5,737 nucleotides of DNA from Rhizobacter sp. (GTDB lineage: Bacteria > Pseudomonadota > Gammaproteobacteria > Burkholderiales > Burkholderiaceae_C): assembly GCA_025359585.1 (NCBI GenBank), contig JANYFX010000177.1:1-5737 (forward strand), in the 5' to 3' direction. Numbering within the stretch: the stretch's first letter is position 1; every line of letters starts with the position of its first letter. The notes beneath the pieces were generated by a model that saw nothing but the letters and a program-made list of their open reading frames with translations, was not told where the DNA came from and ran no database searches. Below, piece by piece: positions 4,855-5,737 of the stretch. Both the position numbers and the translations under genes were made by a program.

Positions 4855-5737
4855 ATGAAATCCCTGATCTTGGCTTTGTCGGTGGCGGTCTTCGCAGCCG
4901 GTATGGCGCCTTCGGTGAGCGAAGCCAAACGCCTCGGCGGCGGTGGTTCTTCGGGCATGCAACGCGCCACGCCGCCGCGCAGCACGCCCGATGCTGCGCC
5001 GGCCAAACCCGCGCAAGCGGCACCTGCCGCGCCGGCCGCTGCCGCAGCCCCCGCCGCTGCGCCAAAACGCTCGTGGATGGGGCCGCTCGCCGGCCTGGCT
5101 GCGGGCCTCGGCATCGCCGCGTTGATGAGCCACTTCGGCATGGGCGCCGAGTTCGGCAACATCATCATGATGGTGTTGCTGGCACTCGTCGCCTTTGTCG
5201 CGATCCGCTTCGTGATGGCGCGCTTCGGCCGCGGCAACGTGCAGCCTGCGATGGCCACGCCGAACGGCATGCAGTTCGCAGGCGCGGGCGCGCCTGCGCA
5301 GTTGCCGCAAGGTGGATCGGGCTGGGGCTCGGCGGCTTCCGCTGCGCCGATCGCATTGCCGGTCGCTGCGGGTGTGGTCGCGAACAACCTGCCCGATGGT
5401 TTCGATGCACCTGCGTTCGAGCGCATCGCGAAGATGATCTTCATTCGCCTGCAAGCGGCCAACGATGCGTCCGACCTGAACGACCTGCGCAACTTCACCA
5501 CGCCGGAGATGTTCGCGTCGGTCCGCCTCGAACTCCAGGAGCGTGGCGCCAGCACGCAGCAGACCGACGTGGTGAAGATAGACGCCGAGGTGCTCGACTT
5601 CGCGACAGAGACCGAGCGCCAGGTCGTCAGCGTGCGTTTCCACGGCCTGATCCGCGAAGACAAGGACGGCGTGGCCAACCCCTTCGACGAGGTCTGGCAC
5701 ATGGTCAAGCCGCTCGACGGCAGCCGCGAGTGGGCCA
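4855..5737 (+). CDS. Tim44-like domain membrane protein (N-terminal 294 residues, partial)
   Basis: The frame is open to the right edge. It begins with a signal peptide (MKSLILALSVAVFAAGMAP, likely cleavage after SEA, residue 24), followed by KRLGGGGSSG, a glycine-rich start typical of this bacterial family. A low-complexity Ala/Pro linker (about 45-70) leads to two hydrophobic segments, about 76-96 and 102-121. A second Gly/Ala/Pro linker (about 127-180) precedes the Tim44-like domain, from about 183 (FDAPAFERIAKMIFIRLQAA, then DLRNFTTPEMF) to the edge. The domain resembles the C-terminal part of mitochondrial Tim44; its bacterial function is not settled, and a role in membrane-associated protein handling is only inferred. 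The ATG at 4855 has AAGGA seven bases upstream. In Burkholderiales, related genes often sit near ubiquinone genes such as ubiE and ubiB; the downstream neighbours are not visible here. Confidence 0.88.
   Translation, partial: MKSLILALSVAVFAAGMAPSVSEAKRLGGGGSSGMQRATPPRSTPDAAPAKPAQAAPAAPAAAAAPAAAPKRSWMGPLAGLAAGLGIAALMSHFGMGAEFGNIIMMVLLALVAFVAIRFVMARFGRGNVQPAMATPNGMQFAGAGAPAQLPQGGSGWGSAASAAPIALPVAAGVVANNLPDGFDAPAFERIAKMIFIRLQAANDASDLNDLRNFTTPEMFASVRLELQERGASTQQTDVVKIDAEVLDFATETERQVVSVRFHGLIREDKDGVANPFDEVWHMVKPLDGSREWA

Noticed and set aside
4570..5700. Open frame of 376 codons on the minus strand opposite the Tim44-like gene
   Set aside because: The Arg/His/Ala-rich translation has no recognisable domain. 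The sense strand encodes a signal peptide, membrane segments and a Tim44-like domain with a proper ribosome-binding site.

Overview
The window is GC-rich, densely coded bacterial chromosome. The protein sequences and codon use fit a betaproteobacterium of the order Burkholderiales; this is inferred from protein character, as there is no rRNA or tRNA gene to prove it. I see no mobile element, CRISPR array, tRNA, prophage or transferred island. All six protein genes have intact frames; two run off the window edges.

Layout: the 5' part of ettA (ABC-F translation factor) reads leftward from position 237. A divergent intergenic region follows, then rhlE (DEAD-box RNA helicase, 486-1859) reading right. 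An 84-base gap that is unusually rich in inverted repeats (1865-1940) separates rhlE from a two-gene unit: an atypical SDR NAD(P)-binding protein (1944-2624), joined by a one-base stop/start overlap to rluA (pseudouridine synthase, 2624-3265). Facing these, with an 18-base gap, is an RsgA-type GTPase gene on the minus strand (4375-3284). It is preceded by a long non-coding interval holding three strong hairpins, a 13-codon reading frame with a near-perfect Shine-Dalgarno sequence, and a good sigma-70-like promoter, all on the rsgA strand. Divergent from that promoter is a gene for a secreted or membrane protein with a Tim44-like domain (4855 to the right edge).

Four of the six genes act on the ribosome or its RNA: EttA gates the first elongation step, RhlE remodels RNA during ribosome assembly, RluA modifies 23S rRNA and tRNA, and RsgA checks late 30S maturation. 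They lie in at least three transcription units, so this is a neighbourhood theme rather than one operon. The SDR and Tim44-like proteins have no proven link to it.

I did not find a convincing new multi-gene system. The observations most worth a second look are the structured, uORF-containing leader upstream of rsgA and the nested inverted repeats between rhlE and the SDR gene.
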